64,000 bases of DNA from Psychrobium sp. MM17-31 (GTDB taxonomy: Bacteria; Pseudomonadota; Gammaproteobacteria; Enterobacterales; Psychrobiaceae), in NCBI RefSeq assembly GCF_022347785.1, contig NZ_JAKRGA010000006.1:1-64000 (forward strand), written 5' to 3'. The position numbers were made by a program, and so were the translations under genes. Below the pieces are notes generated by a model, which had not been told where the DNA came from, ran no database searches, and saw nothing but the letters and a program-made list of their open reading frames with translations. Numbering within the stretch: the stretch's first letter is position 1; each line of letters opens with the position of its first letter. Below, in pieces: positions 8,556 through 18,497 of this stretch.

Positions 8556-9113
8556 ATGAAAAAGCAACAAGACGAGTTGTTTTCACATCACGAACACGCA
8601 CTGGAAAAAGAGTATGAATCTTGTCCGAAGTGTGGCCTTTCTTTGCAAATAAGAAATTCTAAACACGGCCCTTTTTTGGGATGTACTGGCTATCCTTCTT
8701 GTGATTACAGCAGACCGCTGGTCGAGCATGAAACCATGGAACAGCAAGTTATCGTCGGATCGAGCTGCCCAGAATGTGGCAATGAACTAGCGATAAAAAA
8801 TGGCCGTTACGGCATGTTTATCGGCTGTACTAACTATCCCGAATGTAAGCATATAGAGCATCAAGAAGACGAAGAAGAGACTTTAGATTGTCCTGAATGT
8901 GGTAAAGGGCATATTGCTCAGCGGGTTTCTCGTTACGGCAAAACTTTTTATGCGTGTGATACCTACCCGAAGTGTAAATTCGCAGTAAATTATCATCCCA
9001 TTGCTGGGGAATGTGAGCAATGTGGCTTTGGATTGTTGGTAGAGCGTAAGATGAGTGGTGAAAAGCGCTTAGTTTGTGCTAAAAAATCTTGTAGTCACAA
9101 ACAAGCGCTTTAG
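8556..9113 (+). CDS. yrdD: Topoisomerase-type C4 zinc-finger protein
   Basis: A 185-residue protein made of repeated four-cysteine zinc ribbons like those at the C-terminus of DNA topoisomerase I: CPKCG...CTGYPSC (about 21-48), CPECG...CTNYPEC (66-92), CPECG...CDTYPKC (109-136), and a last CEQCG...CAKKSC pair. It closely resembles E. coli YrdD in length and order of fingers, and as in E. coli it lies near tsaC. It has no topoisomerase catalytic domain, so nucleic-acid binding is the only role the sequence supports. A good AAGG site precedes the start. Confidence 0.88.
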   Translation: MKKQQDELFSHHEHALEKEYESCPKCGLSLQIRNSKHGPFLGCTGYPSCDYSRPLVEHETMEQQVIVGSSCPECGNELAIKNGRYGMFIGCTNYPECKHIEHQEDEEETLDCPECGKGHIAQRVSRYGKTFYACDTYPKCKFAVNYHPIAGECEQCGFGLLVERKMSGEKRLVCAKKSCSHKQAL

Positions 9114-9124
9114 TGCTTCGCTAA

Positions 9125-10264
9125 TTAGCTACATTGTTTGGCGATGTAGCTTTTGATATCTGCAAAGCTTTCATTTGGCAGTAATTGCGCAATTGTCAGC
9201 AAGCGTTGCTCGAGCTGAGCTTGATCTTTACCCGACACATTAATGTGTCCCATCTTGCGACCCGCACGTTTTTCTTTGCCATACCAATGTACGTTTACAC
9301 CATCCATACCCAAGGCCGCTTGCGGAAGAGTATCTTCACCCAAAATATTAATCATGGCTGTAGGACGCGCCAACTCAGTAGAACCAAGTGGTAAGCCGCA
9401 TACTGCGCGGATGTGATTGGCAAATTGGCTACAATCACAGCCTTGTTGGGTCCAGTGACCTGAATTATGAACGCGTGGCGCGATTTCATTGACCAGCAGT
9501 TGATCGCCAACTTGGAAGAATTCAATCGCCAATACGCCAACGTATTCCATTTCTTGAGTAAGACGGGTAAATACTTCTGTTGCTTGTTGTTGCAGTTGCG
9601 GCTCATCTGCGAGCGCTGTCGACACTGACAGTACACCGTCGGTGTGATGGTTTTCGGTAAGTGGGTAAGTTTTTACCTCACCGCTTACACTGCGTGCACC
9701 AACTAGCGATACTTCGCGTGAAAATGGCACCATTTGTTCGGCGACAATTCCTTGCTTTGGATTGCTGCTAATGAAGCGCTCGATGTCTTGCCAAATTGTA
9801 GCTGCATCTTCTTTTGATTTTAGACGCCACTGTCCCTTGCCGTCATAGCCTTCAAGGGCACTTTTTAAAATTATAGGTAATGAAAGCGCTTCAATAGCAG
9901 TCTGAAAATCTTGCTCTGAGCTAATGATGTGATGTTTAGCATTCGCGGCATCACAAGTGGTGAGTAGTGCTTTCTCTAAACGGCGATCGCCACCAATTTT
10001 AATTGCTTGCGCACTTGGTTTGAGCTTGCCAGAAGCTTCACATAACGCCAGTACATCGTGAGCGACGTGTTCAAATTCGGCGGTAATAACATCGGCGCGC
10101 TCGATTCCTGCGGCTAAGTCACATACAGGGTGTTGCGGAGCAAGCGGATTTACCACTTGTTTAGAGCCAACGTCATAGGCCAAAACTTCAATGTTTAGTG
10201 GCTTAATACTCAATGCCATCATACGCGCTAGTTGGCCGGCACCTAATACTAAAACGTTCATCAA
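9125..10264 (-). CDS. purK: N5-carboxyaminoimidazole ribonucleotide synthase
   Basis: PurK uses ATP and bicarbonate to carboxylate AIR to N5-CAIR in purine synthesis. The 379-residue protein begins with the expected nucleotide-fold motif VLGAGQLARMM. It has an ATP-grasp core with ILKSALEGYDGKGQW, the acidic EFFQVGDQLLVNEIAPRVHNSGHW, and the family ending. It lies 6 bases after purE on the same strand, so the two successive enzymes are made together. Length is normal for the family. Confidence 0.96.
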   Translation of the reverse strand: MMNVLVLGAGQLARMMALSIKPLNIEVLAYDVGSKQVVNPLAPQHPVCDLAAGIERADVITAEFEHVAHDVLALCEASGKLKPSAQAIKIGGDRRLEKALLTTCDAANAKHHIISSEQDFQTAIEALSLPIILKSALEGYDGKGQWRLKSKEDAATIWQDIERFISSNPKQGIVAEQMVPFSREVSLVGARSVSGEVKTYPLTENHHTDGVLSVSTALADEPQLQQQATEVFTRLTQEMEYVGVLAIEFFQVGDQLLVNEIAPRVHNSGHWTQQGCDCSQFANHIRAVCGLPLGSTELARPTAMINILGEDTLPQAALGMDGVNVHWYGKEKRAGRKMGHINVSGKDQAQLEQRLLTIAQLLPNESFADIKSYIAKQCS

Positions 10265-10270
10265 ATTATC

Positions 10271-10756
10271 CTACTCGGCCGCTGGATCTGGGTTGTTTAA
10301 GATACTTTCGGTTTGCGCTTTGCGGAAGGCCTCAACGTTCGCCATGATAGCTTCATCGTGAGTACCGATAATTTGCGCAGCCATTAAACCAGCATTGGCG
10401 GCACCCGCTTCGCCAATCGCTAATGTGCCTACAGCAATGCCTTTAGGCATTTGAACAATAGATAGTAGTGAATCTTTACCGCTTAATACGCGAGACTGCA
10501 CTGGCACGCCGAGTACTGGGAGGCTGGTGTAAGCCGCTGCCATACCTGGTAAATGCGCTGCGCCACCTGCGCCAGCAATAATTACTTTTAATCCACGCTC
10601 TTTGGCTGTTTCAGAGTACTCGGCAAGCAAATGCGGCGTGCGATGCGCAGATACCACTTTGGTTTCGTATGGAACACCAAGAGAATCAAGCATTTGTGCT
10701 GCATGTTGCATAGTTGGCCAATCTGATTTTGAACCCATGATAATACCGACAGTCAT
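10271..10756 (-). CDS. purE: N5-CAIR mutase, class I PurE
   Basis: PurE moves the carboxyl group of N5-CAIR to make CAIR, the step after PurK. The 161-residue protein shows the class I signature segments [22 protein letters not shown] with the catalytic histidine, and [14 protein letters not shown]. It is the first gene of a purE-purK operon, divergent from tsaC across 169 bases that should hold both promoters. No clear PurR operator was recognised there. Confidence 0.97.
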   Translation of the reverse strand: MTVGIIMGSKSDWPTMQHAAQMLDSLGVPYETKVVSAHRTPHLLAEYSETAKERGLKVIIAGAGGAAHLPGMAAAYTSLPVLGVPVQSRVLSGKDSLLSIVQMPKGIAVGTLAIGEAGAANAGLMAAQIIGTHDEAIMANVEAFRKAQTESILNNPDPAAE

Positions 10757-10925
10757 TATTTTTACGCCTTTATGAGGTGGATGATAGTGTGTGCTAGGTC
10801 ACATTTTTCGGGGATTATACACAGGTTTTAATGAGATCGGAATCAAACTTGGCGCTAGTTGTAGACCAATTATCTTGATAAAATTGCGGCACTATTTTTT
10901 AGAGAGTTTTTAGCGAGATTTAACA

Positions 10926-11474
10926 GTGAATTATTGTGATGCGCCAAGTGCATTTTTAGCTGGTGGACTCATTGCTTATCCGACGGAAGCGGTGTTTGGT
11001 GTGGGATGTGATCCCGACAATAACCAAGCGCTTGAGCGATTGTTGGCGATGAAACAGCGGGACCCGAGCAAAGGACTGATTCTATTGGCTAGCAGTTTCG
11101 AGCAATTGACACCTTATATCGATAAAGATCGCCTAACTCCTGATATGATATCGGCGATGCTTAGTCGCTGGCCAAATGGCGTAACTCAAGTTGTGCCTAA
11201 ATCGAAGAATTTGGCGCCGTTATTATCGGGTAAATTCGATAGTATTGCGGTGCGAGTGACGGATCAGTCAGATGTTGTAGCCTTGTGTGAAGCGGTTAGT
11301 AGGCCCATCGTTTCTACAAGCGCTAATTTATCGGGGCTAGAGCCTGCGACGACGTGGCAGACGCTTGACCCTCAACTCGTCGAACAATTGGATTTCGTTG
11401 TCAAAGGTGAGACTCTTGGTTTTGACAAACCATCGACCATTGTCGATGCAATTAGCGGTCAGTGTTACCGTTAA
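10926..11474 (+). CDS. tsaC: Threonylcarbamoyl-AMP synthase TsaC
   Basis: TsaC makes the threonylcarbamoyl-AMP used for the t6A modification of ANN-decoding tRNAs. The 182-residue protein has the YrdC-fold motifs [15 protein letters not shown] (16-32), [15 protein letters not shown] and [12 protein letters not shown]. It lacks the extra C-terminal Sua5 domain, as expected for TsaC. GTG at 10926 is the start. hemF follows after 24 bases, probably in the same transcript. Confidence 0.94.
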   Translation: MNYCDAPSAFLAGGLIAYPTEAVFGVGCDPDNNQALERLLAMKQRDPSKGLILLASSFEQLTPYIDKDRLTPDMISAMLSRWPNGVTQVVPKSKNLAPLLSGKFDSIAVRVTDQSDVVALCEAVSRPIVSTSANLSGLEPATTWQTLDPQLVEQLDFVVKGETLGFDKPSTIVDAISGQCYR

Positions 11475-12410
<936 letters not shown>

Positions 12411-12419
12411 GGATATATT

Positions 12420-12668
12420 ATGAAAAATAAACTATTAATTGCTGGCGCAGTCTTTTTGTTAGCGGCTTGTGGCAAGATCAACAAAGAAAATTACGACGCA
12501 TTAGCAGTAGGTATGGATTACACGGAAGTTGAATCGCTATTAGGCAACCCTGCTGAATGTGATGAAACCCTTGGCATGAAACAATGTAAATGGGGCGACG
12601 ATAGCAAAAACATCAATGTGAAATTTGTAGCGGACAAAGTTACTATTTATTCACAGAAAGGCCTTTAG
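12420..12668 (+). CDS. Small BamE/SmpA-like lipoprotein
   Basis: An 82-residue protein with a lipoprotein signal (lipobox LLAAC, Cys17). A short fold follows, containing NYDALAVGMDYTEVESLLGNPAECDE. The 'GM-x-x-x-x-V-x-x-x-L-G-x-P' pattern is typical of BamE/SmpA and DUF3862 domains. It begins 9 bases after hemF behind a good AAGGA site, so it is probably cotranscribed. Its cellular role is unknown, and it is too short and divergent to be called BamE itself. Confidence 0.7.
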   Translation: MKNKLLIAGAVFLLAACGKINKENYDALAVGMDYTEVESLLGNPAECDETLGMKQCKWGDDSKNINVKFVADKVTIYSQKGL

Positions 12669-12680
12669 GCTACTAACAGA

Positions 12681-12708
12681 TTAATTAGCCTTACCTCAGG
12701 CTAATTAA
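12681..12708. terminator. Hairpin between convergent genes
   Basis: Perfect inverted repeat TTAATTAGCC / GGCTAATTAA with an 8-base loop. No T run follows on either side, so termination is uncertain. It overlaps the last codons of the minus-strand lipoprotein gene. Confidence 0.5.
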
Positions 12709-13384
12709 CAAAGACCACTTCGTAAGGACAGTTAAGCTGTTTTATGGGGTGGTCTTTTTTTATTGGTGTGTAAACCAAAGCTTCTCGCGGTCCCATGGGG
12801 GTATCGCGCATTGCCTCGCTTTGTATAAAACGCACAGGTGCTAAATCCTTAAAGTTGGCGGTGACTATGCTGCCGTCAAATGCCCAAAAGCCTCGTTTAA
12901 AGACTAAGCGGTAATCGCCGTTGCGGTGGACGTCGTATTCCAGTTCCAGTTTGTGGTCGGGGCTAAAGAATAAGGTTGCTTGTTGTTTGCCACAATTAAA
13001 TGAGCGCACATAAAGCGGCAGTGTTTCATTAAGGTTGATATCGGGATGACGTAAATAGAGGCCGATGTTGCCTTGATTGTAAAAATGACGCTTTTGGCCA
13101 AATTGCATTTCTAATGCCTGTGGTAATTCATTGGCCGCGACAAATTTCTTTAATTTCTCTATATCGGTCGGTTTGGGATGCGCAGGATGAAAGGAGATAA
13201 CTGTGCTAGGAAAGTGATTTGGCATCACAATATCGGCTTCGCGAACATTAAACCCTTGTTGTGACAGGGTAACAACGAATTGCTGACGCTCTTGTTCTGA
13301 ATAGCCTTGGGTGATCAAGTGTACTTTAGTGGCGCAGCCAGATAAGCAAAAGCAACATAAAAGTGTATAAACGATAGCTTTCAT
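12701..13384 (-). CDS. Uncharacterised lipoprotein
   Basis: A 227-residue protein that I do not recognise. The N-terminus is a clear lipoprotein signal with lipobox LSGC (Cys17), followed by ATKVHLITQG. The rest is soluble, with a possible two-part layout: an alpha/beta-looking segment (about 25-90) and a beta-rich C-terminal half (100-227). There is no known catalytic motif. It is probably anchored in the outer membrane. Its coding region lies between two near-perfect DNA palindromes (12681-12708 and 13427-13458). Confidence 0.65.
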   Translation of the reverse strand: MKAIVYTLLCCFCLSGCATKVHLITQGYSEQERQQFVVTLSQQGFNVREADIVMPNHFPSTVISFHPAHPKPTDIEKLKKFVAANELPQALEMQFGQKRHFYNQGNIGLYLRHPDINLNETLPLYVRSFNCGKQQATLFFSPDHKLELEYDVHRNGDYRLVFKRGFWAFDGSIVTANFKDLAPVRFIQSEAMRDTPMGPREALVYTPIKKDHPIKQLNCPYEVVFVN

Positions 13385-13426
13385 TTTAATAACCGATAAA
13401 GATAACCCGAACTCAGGTTAAGTAAA

Positions 13427-13458
13427 AAACAATAGATTACACGTGTAATCTATTGTTT
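13427..13458. promoter_or_regulatory. Perfect 32-bp palindrome between divergent genes
   Basis: AAACAATAGATTACAC is followed without any loop by its exact reverse complement, centred on CACGTG. It lies 43 bases upstream of the lipoprotein start codon and just ahead of the small membrane ORF. A dimeric repressor site is one reading. A cruciform, or a terminator for minus-strand readthrough from rlmJ (an A run borders its left side), is another. Confidence 0.5.
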
Positions 13459-13529
13459 GCAAATTATCGTAGTTACTAAAATTGGCTGTAAAAATACCTC
13501 AAGTCTTTCTCTTTATTTATCAGTGGCTA

Positions 13530-13706
13530 ATGTGTAATATCTTCTCGTCACTCATTATAAGGATAGTTGTTTTGTGGTTTTTTATTGCGTTGCTGGCTGT
13601 TGTTAATTTGGTTTATTACGCTGAATTTGATCAGCTAAATCTTGCATTCTCGGTGATGTTTATCGGACTAATCATTGAGAAGCTTCGACGCTTAAAACAG
13701 CAATAA
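13530..13706 (+). CDS. Possible small membrane protein
   Basis: A short ORF of 58 residues from the ATG at 13530, or 74 from a TTG at 13482. It has two hydrophobic helices (IIRIVVLWFFIALLAVVNLVYY, reaching to about residue 28, then FSVMFIGLIIE) and a basic tail, LRRLKQQ. No family was recognised and no good ribosome binding site is present. The two-helix pattern with positive C-terminus looks like a genuine small membrane protein, but chance cannot be excluded. Confidence 0.4.
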   Translation: MCNIFSSLIIRIVVLWFFIALLAVVNLVYYAEFDQLNLAFSVMFIGLIIEKLRRLKQQ

Positions 13707-13713
13707 GACGGCG

Positions 13714-14556
13714 TTATTCTTCCACCAACCATTCAACTTTAAAGCTAGCTTTGTCGTCTTGAGCTAGTTGCTCCATTAGCCACGGTAATGTTTCACGCAT
13801 TTGCTGTTCTAACTTCCATGGTGGATTGACTACAATCATGCCTGTGCCTGTCATGCCGTATTCTTCGGTGTCGGCTTTTACATTGAGTTCAATGCGCAGA
13901 ATTTTACGAATGCCTTGTGCTTTAAAATCGTCACAAAACTTTTCCACTTGGCGTCGCGAGACGACAGGATACCATAGCGCATAGATACCGGTTGCAAAGC
14001 GCTTATGGGCTTCGACGATACCTTTGATAGCATCTTGATGCTCGGTTTTTAATTCATAAGGTGGATCTATTAATACCAAGGCGCGGCGCTGTGCTGGTGG
14101 CATATTGGCTTTTAATCCTTTGTAACCATCAGTCTTTTGAATGCGCACTTTTCTATCGCCAGCGAATTCTTGTTCAAGCAGTGCTAAATCAGCGGGGTGA
14201 AGTTCGGTGAGCTCCATTCGTTGGCTGTGCCCAATCAGCGATTTAGCTACCAGTGGTGAGCCGGGGTATTGGGTTAGCTCACCTGTTTGATTAAAGGACT
14301 TAATCATTTCGATATAGCTGCTCATAACCACTGGGATATCGTCACGTTGCCAAATTCTGCCGATACCGTCTTTGTATTCGCCTGTTTTTTCACTCGTTTT
14401 ATCACGCAGGTTATAACGACCAGCCGCCGAATGGGTGTCGCAATACATAAAAGGTTTTGGCTTTTGTTGGAGTGCTTCAATGATGAGAACTTGTACTAGG
14501 TGCTTGAGTACATCGGCGAAATTGCCGGCGTGAAAGCTGTGGCGATAACTTAGCAT
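13714..14556 (-). CDS. rlmJ: 23S rRNA (adenine2030-N6)-methyltransferase
   Basis: RlmJ methylates A2030 of 23S rRNA using S-adenosylmethionine. The protein opens with the hallmark MLSYRHSFHAGNFADVLKH, which decides the ATG at 14556 over a TTG four codons upstream. The resulting 280 residues match the E. coli protein length. The catalytic motif LIDPPYELKTEH is present, as is the family ending with MTGTGMIVVNPPW. It stands alone, divergent from the moxR operon. Confidence 0.95.
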   Translation of the reverse strand: MLSYRHSFHAGNFADVLKHLVQVLIIEALQQKPKPFMYCDTHSAAGRYNLRDKTSEKTGEYKDGIGRIWQRDDIPVVMSSYIEMIKSFNQTGELTQYPGSPLVAKSLIGHSQRMELTELHPADLALLEQEFAGDRKVRIQKTDGYKGLKANMPPAQRRALVLIDPPYELKTEHQDAIKGIVEAHKRFATGIYALWYPVVSRRQVEKFCDDFKAQGIRKILRIELNVKADTEEYGMTGTGMIVVNPPWKLEQQMRETLPWLMEQLAQDDKASFKVEWLVEE

Positions 14557-14650
14557 GAAATGGTCCAAAAATTATTTTGGCTAAGTATACCGCTTAGTTT
14601 TCATTTGTTTTAGGATGGGAAGTAATTAATTCAAGAAATAAGAAGATTAA

Positions 14651-15550
14651 ATGAATTCAGCTATTTTGCCTCTGGTTGAGCAGATCGACCGCGTCCTTTT
14701 GGGGAAGCAGCAACAGATAAAGTTATCATTATGCTGCTTAATGGCCGGTGGTCACTTGTTGATTGAAGACGTTCCCGGTGTTGGCAAAACCACCTTGGCA
14801 AATAGTTTGGCTCATTCATTGGGTCTATCATATCAACGGGTGCAATTTACCAGTGATATGTTGCCTGCCGATTTACTTGGTGTGTCGATCTTCAACCAAG
14901 ACAGTCATGAATTTACTTTTCACAAAGGCCCAGTTTTTAGCCAAGTGGTATTAGGGGATGAGATTAATCGCGCCAGTCCCAAGACACAAAGCGCATTGCT
15001 CGAAGCTATGGCGGAAGGACAAGTGAGTATTGATGGCGAAACCTATACCTTGCCGCAGCCATTTTTTGTTATTGCCACTCAAAACCCACTGGAGCATTCC
15101 GGTACCTTTGAATTGCCAGATTCGCAACTCGATCGCTTTCTAATGCGAGTGACTTTGGGTTATCCAAGTGCCGATGCCGAAAAGGCAATGCTTAATCAAG
15201 TTGAGCAACCAACAATAGCTAAGGTAATTAACAGCGAGCAACTCAGTGAGCTTAAGCAACAGGTCAATCAAGTGACTGCGGCCGATGCGGTGTTGGATTA
15301 TATTCTGCGATTAGTCAATGAGACGCGTAGCAACAGCCACTATGCACACCCATTGTCACCTCGTGCTTCGCGGGCGCTATTGGCGGCGAGCAAGGCTTGG
15401 GCTTTCATCGAAGGGCGTGATTACGTATTGCCTGAAGATGTGCAGGCGGTTATTCCTGCGGTGTGTGAACATCGCTTGCGCGGGGCTTCTAGTCCTCAAG
15501 CGCAGAGTTTGAGTGAACAATTGCTTCACAGCGTTAACCCCTTGGGATAA
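14651..15550 (+). CDS. MoxR-family AAA+ ATPase
   Basis: A 299-residue chaperone-like ATPase. Walker A is DVPGVGKTTLANSL (about 39-52) and Walker B is VVLGDEINRASPKTQSALLEAM (about 100-121), followed by the sensor region ATQNPLEHSGTFELPDSQLDRF. MoxR proteins help mature partner complexes. It is the first gene of a three-gene unit with a DUF58 protein and a TgpA-like transglutaminase, a widespread set in proteobacteria. Its client is unknown here. Confidence 0.92.
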   Translation: MNSAILPLVEQIDRVLLGKQQQIKLSLCCLMAGGHLLIEDVPGVGKTTLANSLAHSLGLSYQRVQFTSDMLPADLLGVSIFNQDSHEFTFHKGPVFSQVVLGDEINRASPKTQSALLEAMAEGQVSIDGETYTLPQPFFVIATQNPLEHSGTFELPDSQLDRFLMRVTLGYPSADAEKAMLNQVEQPTIAKVINSEQLSELKQQVNQVTAADAVLDYILRLVNETRSNSHYAHPLSPRASRALLAASKAWAFIEGRDYVLPEDVQAVIPAVCEHRLRGASSPQAQSLSEQLLHSVNPLG

Positions 15551-15556
15551 TACCTC

Positions 15557-16516
15557 GTGAAAAAGTTATTTCAGCAGCGGTGGCTCAAATGGTTGAAAAG
15601 GCGGATACCCGTGCAATCACAGGTAACCTTGCATCGTCGTAATATCTTTATTTTGCCGAGCAAGTTTGGTGTCGTATTCCTCGTGCTCAATATCTTATTG
15701 TTTATCTTGGGCGTTAACTATCAGAATAACTTGGTCATTATTTTAAGCAGTTTCTGTTTTTCGCTATTTGTTACCACCATGCTGTTTTGCTATCAAAATA
15801 TGGCAGGACTGCAAATAAAGCCTGTATTACGACAAGAATACACAGCGGGGCAGCTGGTTAGTGTCGAATGTCATCTAAGCAGTGAGCAAGATAAACACGC
15901 GATAGATTTTTGTTATCAGCGCCAACCATTGCAATCGGTGCCATTAGTTGGCCATCAAACCAATGTTGCCTTGACGTTGCACGAAAAAAAGCGCGGTGTT
16001 CATCAATTGCCACGCTTAATAGTCGCCAGTCATTATCCGCTAGGAATTTTTCGAGCTTGGTCTAATTTAGAGTTTGAGCAACGTCTTATTGTGTTTCCTG
16101 AGTCGCTACCTTATGCCGAGCAATTATCGGCGATTGAACAAAGCGATGGTGCTTATGATTCTAAACGCACGACCAGTGGCGACAGCTTTTCAGGACTTGA
16201 ACCATATCGTGAAGGTGAATCTTTGAAACGTGTGGCGTGGAAACAGCTGGCACAGGGTAAGGGTATGTTAACTAAGCAGTTTGAACAGACCTTAGGTGAG
16301 CCACAATGGTTAGATATTGCGGATATCGATGGCCAAAATATAGAACTGAAATTGAGTTATTTGGCGTATTTAGTTAATTACTTTTCCAGCTTAAGCCAAC
16401 CGTTTGGCTTATTACTAGGCGCGCAAAAACTGGCTATTGGCCACGGCAATCAACACCGATTGGATGCGCTTACCATGCTTGCGACCTATGGCGTTAACGG
16501 AGCTGATTATGAATAG
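15557..16516 (+). CDS. DUF58 domain protein
   Basis: A 319-residue membrane-attached protein. Two hydrophobic helices (about 36-75: FGVVFLVLNILLFILG and IILSSFCFSLFVTTML) are followed by a beta-rich domain. The DUF58 signature then appears near residue 215 (SGLEPYREGESLKRVAWKQLA). DUF58 proteins are regular partners of MoxR ATPases. The gene starts 6 bases after moxR and overlaps the next gene by 8 bases, which indicates translational coupling. Confidence 0.88.
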   Translation: MKKLFQQRWLKWLKRRIPVQSQVTLHRRNIFILPSKFGVVFLVLNILLFILGVNYQNNLVIILSSFCFSLFVTTMLFCYQNMAGLQIKPVLRQEYTAGQLVSVECHLSSEQDKHAIDFCYQRQPLQSVPLVGHQTNVALTLHEKKRGVHQLPRLIVASHYPLGIFRAWSNLEFEQRLIVFPESLPYAEQLSAIEQSDGAYDSKRTTSGDSFSGLEPYREGESLKRVAWKQLAQGKGMLTKQFEQTLGEPQWLDIADIDGQNIELKLSYLAYLVNYFSSLSQPFGLLLGAQKLAIGHGNQHRLDALTMLATYGVNGADYE

Positions 16517-18497
16517 TTCGTGGTTGGTCAATCGTCATATTATCGTGTGGATGATGGCCGCCTATTTTATTAGCCTGCTGATGTTGTTTGAACATACGCC
16601 GTGGTGGATTCTGCTGTTTAGTGGTGTCGCCATTGGCTGGCGCTGGCTTTATGTTATCGGCAAGGTCAGCGTGTTTAATCGCCTTGCTCATCATGGCTTA
16701 ACCATCTCTGCGGTGGCGATGTTAATTGTCTCTAGCCTTGGCAGCGGCATGATGGAAAATATGGTCAATCTATTGCTGCTTGCTTATGGTTTGAAATTTA
16801 TTGAGTTACGGCAAAAGCGCGATGTATTTGTATTGGTCTTAGTTGGCCTTATTACTATTGCTGTAACCTTTATTTACAGCGAATCGCTGGCGACTACCCT
16901 AGTTGCTGCCGTGCTGGTGGTGTTGCAGTTGAGTATTTTGGTGGCACTGCACGCGCCGCAAATGAAATGGCATCAGCAAATGAAGATGGCGGGTAAAATT
17001 GCTGCGTTGTCGTTGCCAATGACTATCAGTTTGTTTTTGATAATGCCGCAGCTCGGGCCGCTGTGGTCGGTTACCATGGCTGGCGGTGCAACAACGGGAT
17101 TATCTGACAATATGTCGCCGGGGGATATTGCTAGTTTACGTGGTAGCTCTAAATTGGCGTTTAGCGTAACTTTCGACGGCGAGCCTGTGCCTGAGCGAGA
17201 TCGCTATTGGCGTGCTCTGGTGTTAGATCGCTTTGATGGCCGAGCGTGGCAGCAACGAGAGCGACGTTCGCGCTGGCAGCCTTATGAAGATGAGGTAACT
17301 TGGCCTGATCTGAGCAGTGAGCCAAGTATTAGCTATCGAATTATTGCTAAGTCGAGCAATCAACATTGGTTGTTTGGTTTGAATGTCGCGACAAGTCGCG
17401 ATAACGATGTTAAACAAATGGCGGACTTAACGTTAAAGTCTGCGACGCCTTTGGCTTCTACAACGGCTTATAACGTGGTGAGTTATCCGCAACTCGCCAG
17501 CAAGCTGGCACTGCCCAAAGCAGAGCGAGCACGTAATCTCCAGTTACCAGAGCAAAGTAATTTACAAACTAAAGCTTGGGTTGCACAGCAAAGGCCGCTA
17601 TTTGCCTCTGATCTTAAGTTTGCTGAATCGGTATTGCGACACTTCAACCAGCAGCCATTTTATTACACTTTAGAGCCGCCGTTGCTCGGAGAAAATAGTG
17701 TCGATGAATTCTTGTTTTCAACGCAGCGTGGCTTTTGTTCTCACTACAGCAGTGCCTTTACCTTGATGATGCGCTATGCGGGCATTCCAGCGCGTGTAGT
17801 GACGGGCTATAAAGGAGGAGAGTGGAATGAAGAAGTTAAATATCTCAATGTATATCAATATGATGCTCATGCTTGGAGCGAAATTTGGATTGAAGGCGCT
17901 GGTTGGACTCGCGTCGATCCAACGGCGAGCATAGCGCCTGAGCGAGTAATTTCGAGTCTCGACAATGAAACCGCCCAACCCTTTTTAGGTGGTAATGCCT
18001 TTAGTTTGGTGCGCTACAAGGAAAACCCATGGCTCAATAGTTTGCGTTTAACCTTAGCGGATATTGAGTTTTATTGGAGCCGTTGGGTTGTTGAATATAA
18101 CAATGAAAAACAAATGCAGCTGCTGCAAATGATTCTAGGAAAACTAACAGGTTTGCGAATTGTCGCTTTCACGCTATTTCTGATGGCAGCAATAGGTTTA
18201 TTACTGTGGTGGCAAAGTGGTTTTCGCTGGCAGCGGCCTACGATGCAGGACAAATTTGAAGCCGTGTATCAATCGCTGATCAAACAGATGGCTCGACGGG
18301 GTGTGGTGCGAGAAAATCATCACACTGCCAGCGAGTTTGAAGCGGTTATCTGTGCGCAACATCCTGAGTTATCAAAAGAAATTAAGGAATTTACGGCGTT
18401 TTACAATCGGGTAAATTACCGCACTCAATCAGCTGCTAGGGCGGATGATGTAAAGTGCGCCAAGCAGCTATTGAATCGACTACTCAAGAAAATCTAA
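16509..18497 (+). CDS. tgpA: TgpA-type membrane transglutaminase-like protein
   Basis: A 662-residue inner-membrane protein. The N-terminal DUF3488 part has about six helices (up to about residue 180). A periplasmic transglutaminase-like domain follows, with QRGFCSHYSSAFTLMMRYAG carrying the catalytic Cys, AHAWSEIW the His, and WTRVDPTAS the Asp. One more helix (about 555-575) precedes a DUF4129-like cytoplasmic tail. ATG at 16509 is preceded by GGAG and overlaps the DUF58 gene end; reading from further upstream would run through that gene. In Pseudomonas aeruginosa TgpA is essential, but its substrate is not settled. Confidence 0.9.
   Translation: MNSSWLVNRHIIVWMMAAYFISLLMLFEHTPWWILLFSGVAIGWRWLYVIGKVSVFNRLAHHGLTISAVAMLIVSSLGSGMMENMVNLLLLAYGLKFIELRQKRDVFVLVLVGLITIAVTFIYSESLATTLVAAVLVVLQLSILVALHAPQMKWHQQMKMAGKIAALSLPMTISLFLIMPQLGPLWSVTMAGGATTGLSDNMSPGDIASLRGSSKLAFSVTFDGEPVPERDRYWRALVLDRFDGRAWQQRERRSRWQPYEDEVTWPDLSSEPSISYRIIAKSSNQHWLFGLNVATSRDNDVKQMADLTLKSATPLASTTAYNVVSYPQLASKLALPKAERARNLQLPEQSNLQTKAWVAQQRPLFASDLKFAESVLRHFNQQPFYYTLEPPLLGENSVDEFLFSTQRGFCSHYSSAFTLMMRYAGIPARVVTGYKGGEWNEEVKYLNVYQYDAHAWSEIWIEGAGWTRVDPTASIAPERVISSLDNETAQPFLGGNAFSLVRYKENPWLNSLRLTLADIEFYWSRWVVEYNNEKQMQLLQMILGKLTGLRIVAFTLFLMAAIGLLLWWQSGFRWQRPTMQDKFEAVYQSLIKQMARRGVVRENHHTASEFEAVICAQHPELSKEIKEFTAFYNRVNYRTQSAARADDVKCAKQLLNRLLKKI

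Noticed and set aside
10757-10925. PurR operator between purE and tsaC
   Set aside because: No ACGCAAACGTTTNCGT-like sequence was found in the spacer.
13482-13529. TTG start extending the small membrane ORF
   Set aside because: There is no ribosome binding site, and the added residues reach close to the palindrome; the ATG at 13530 is the more cautious choice.
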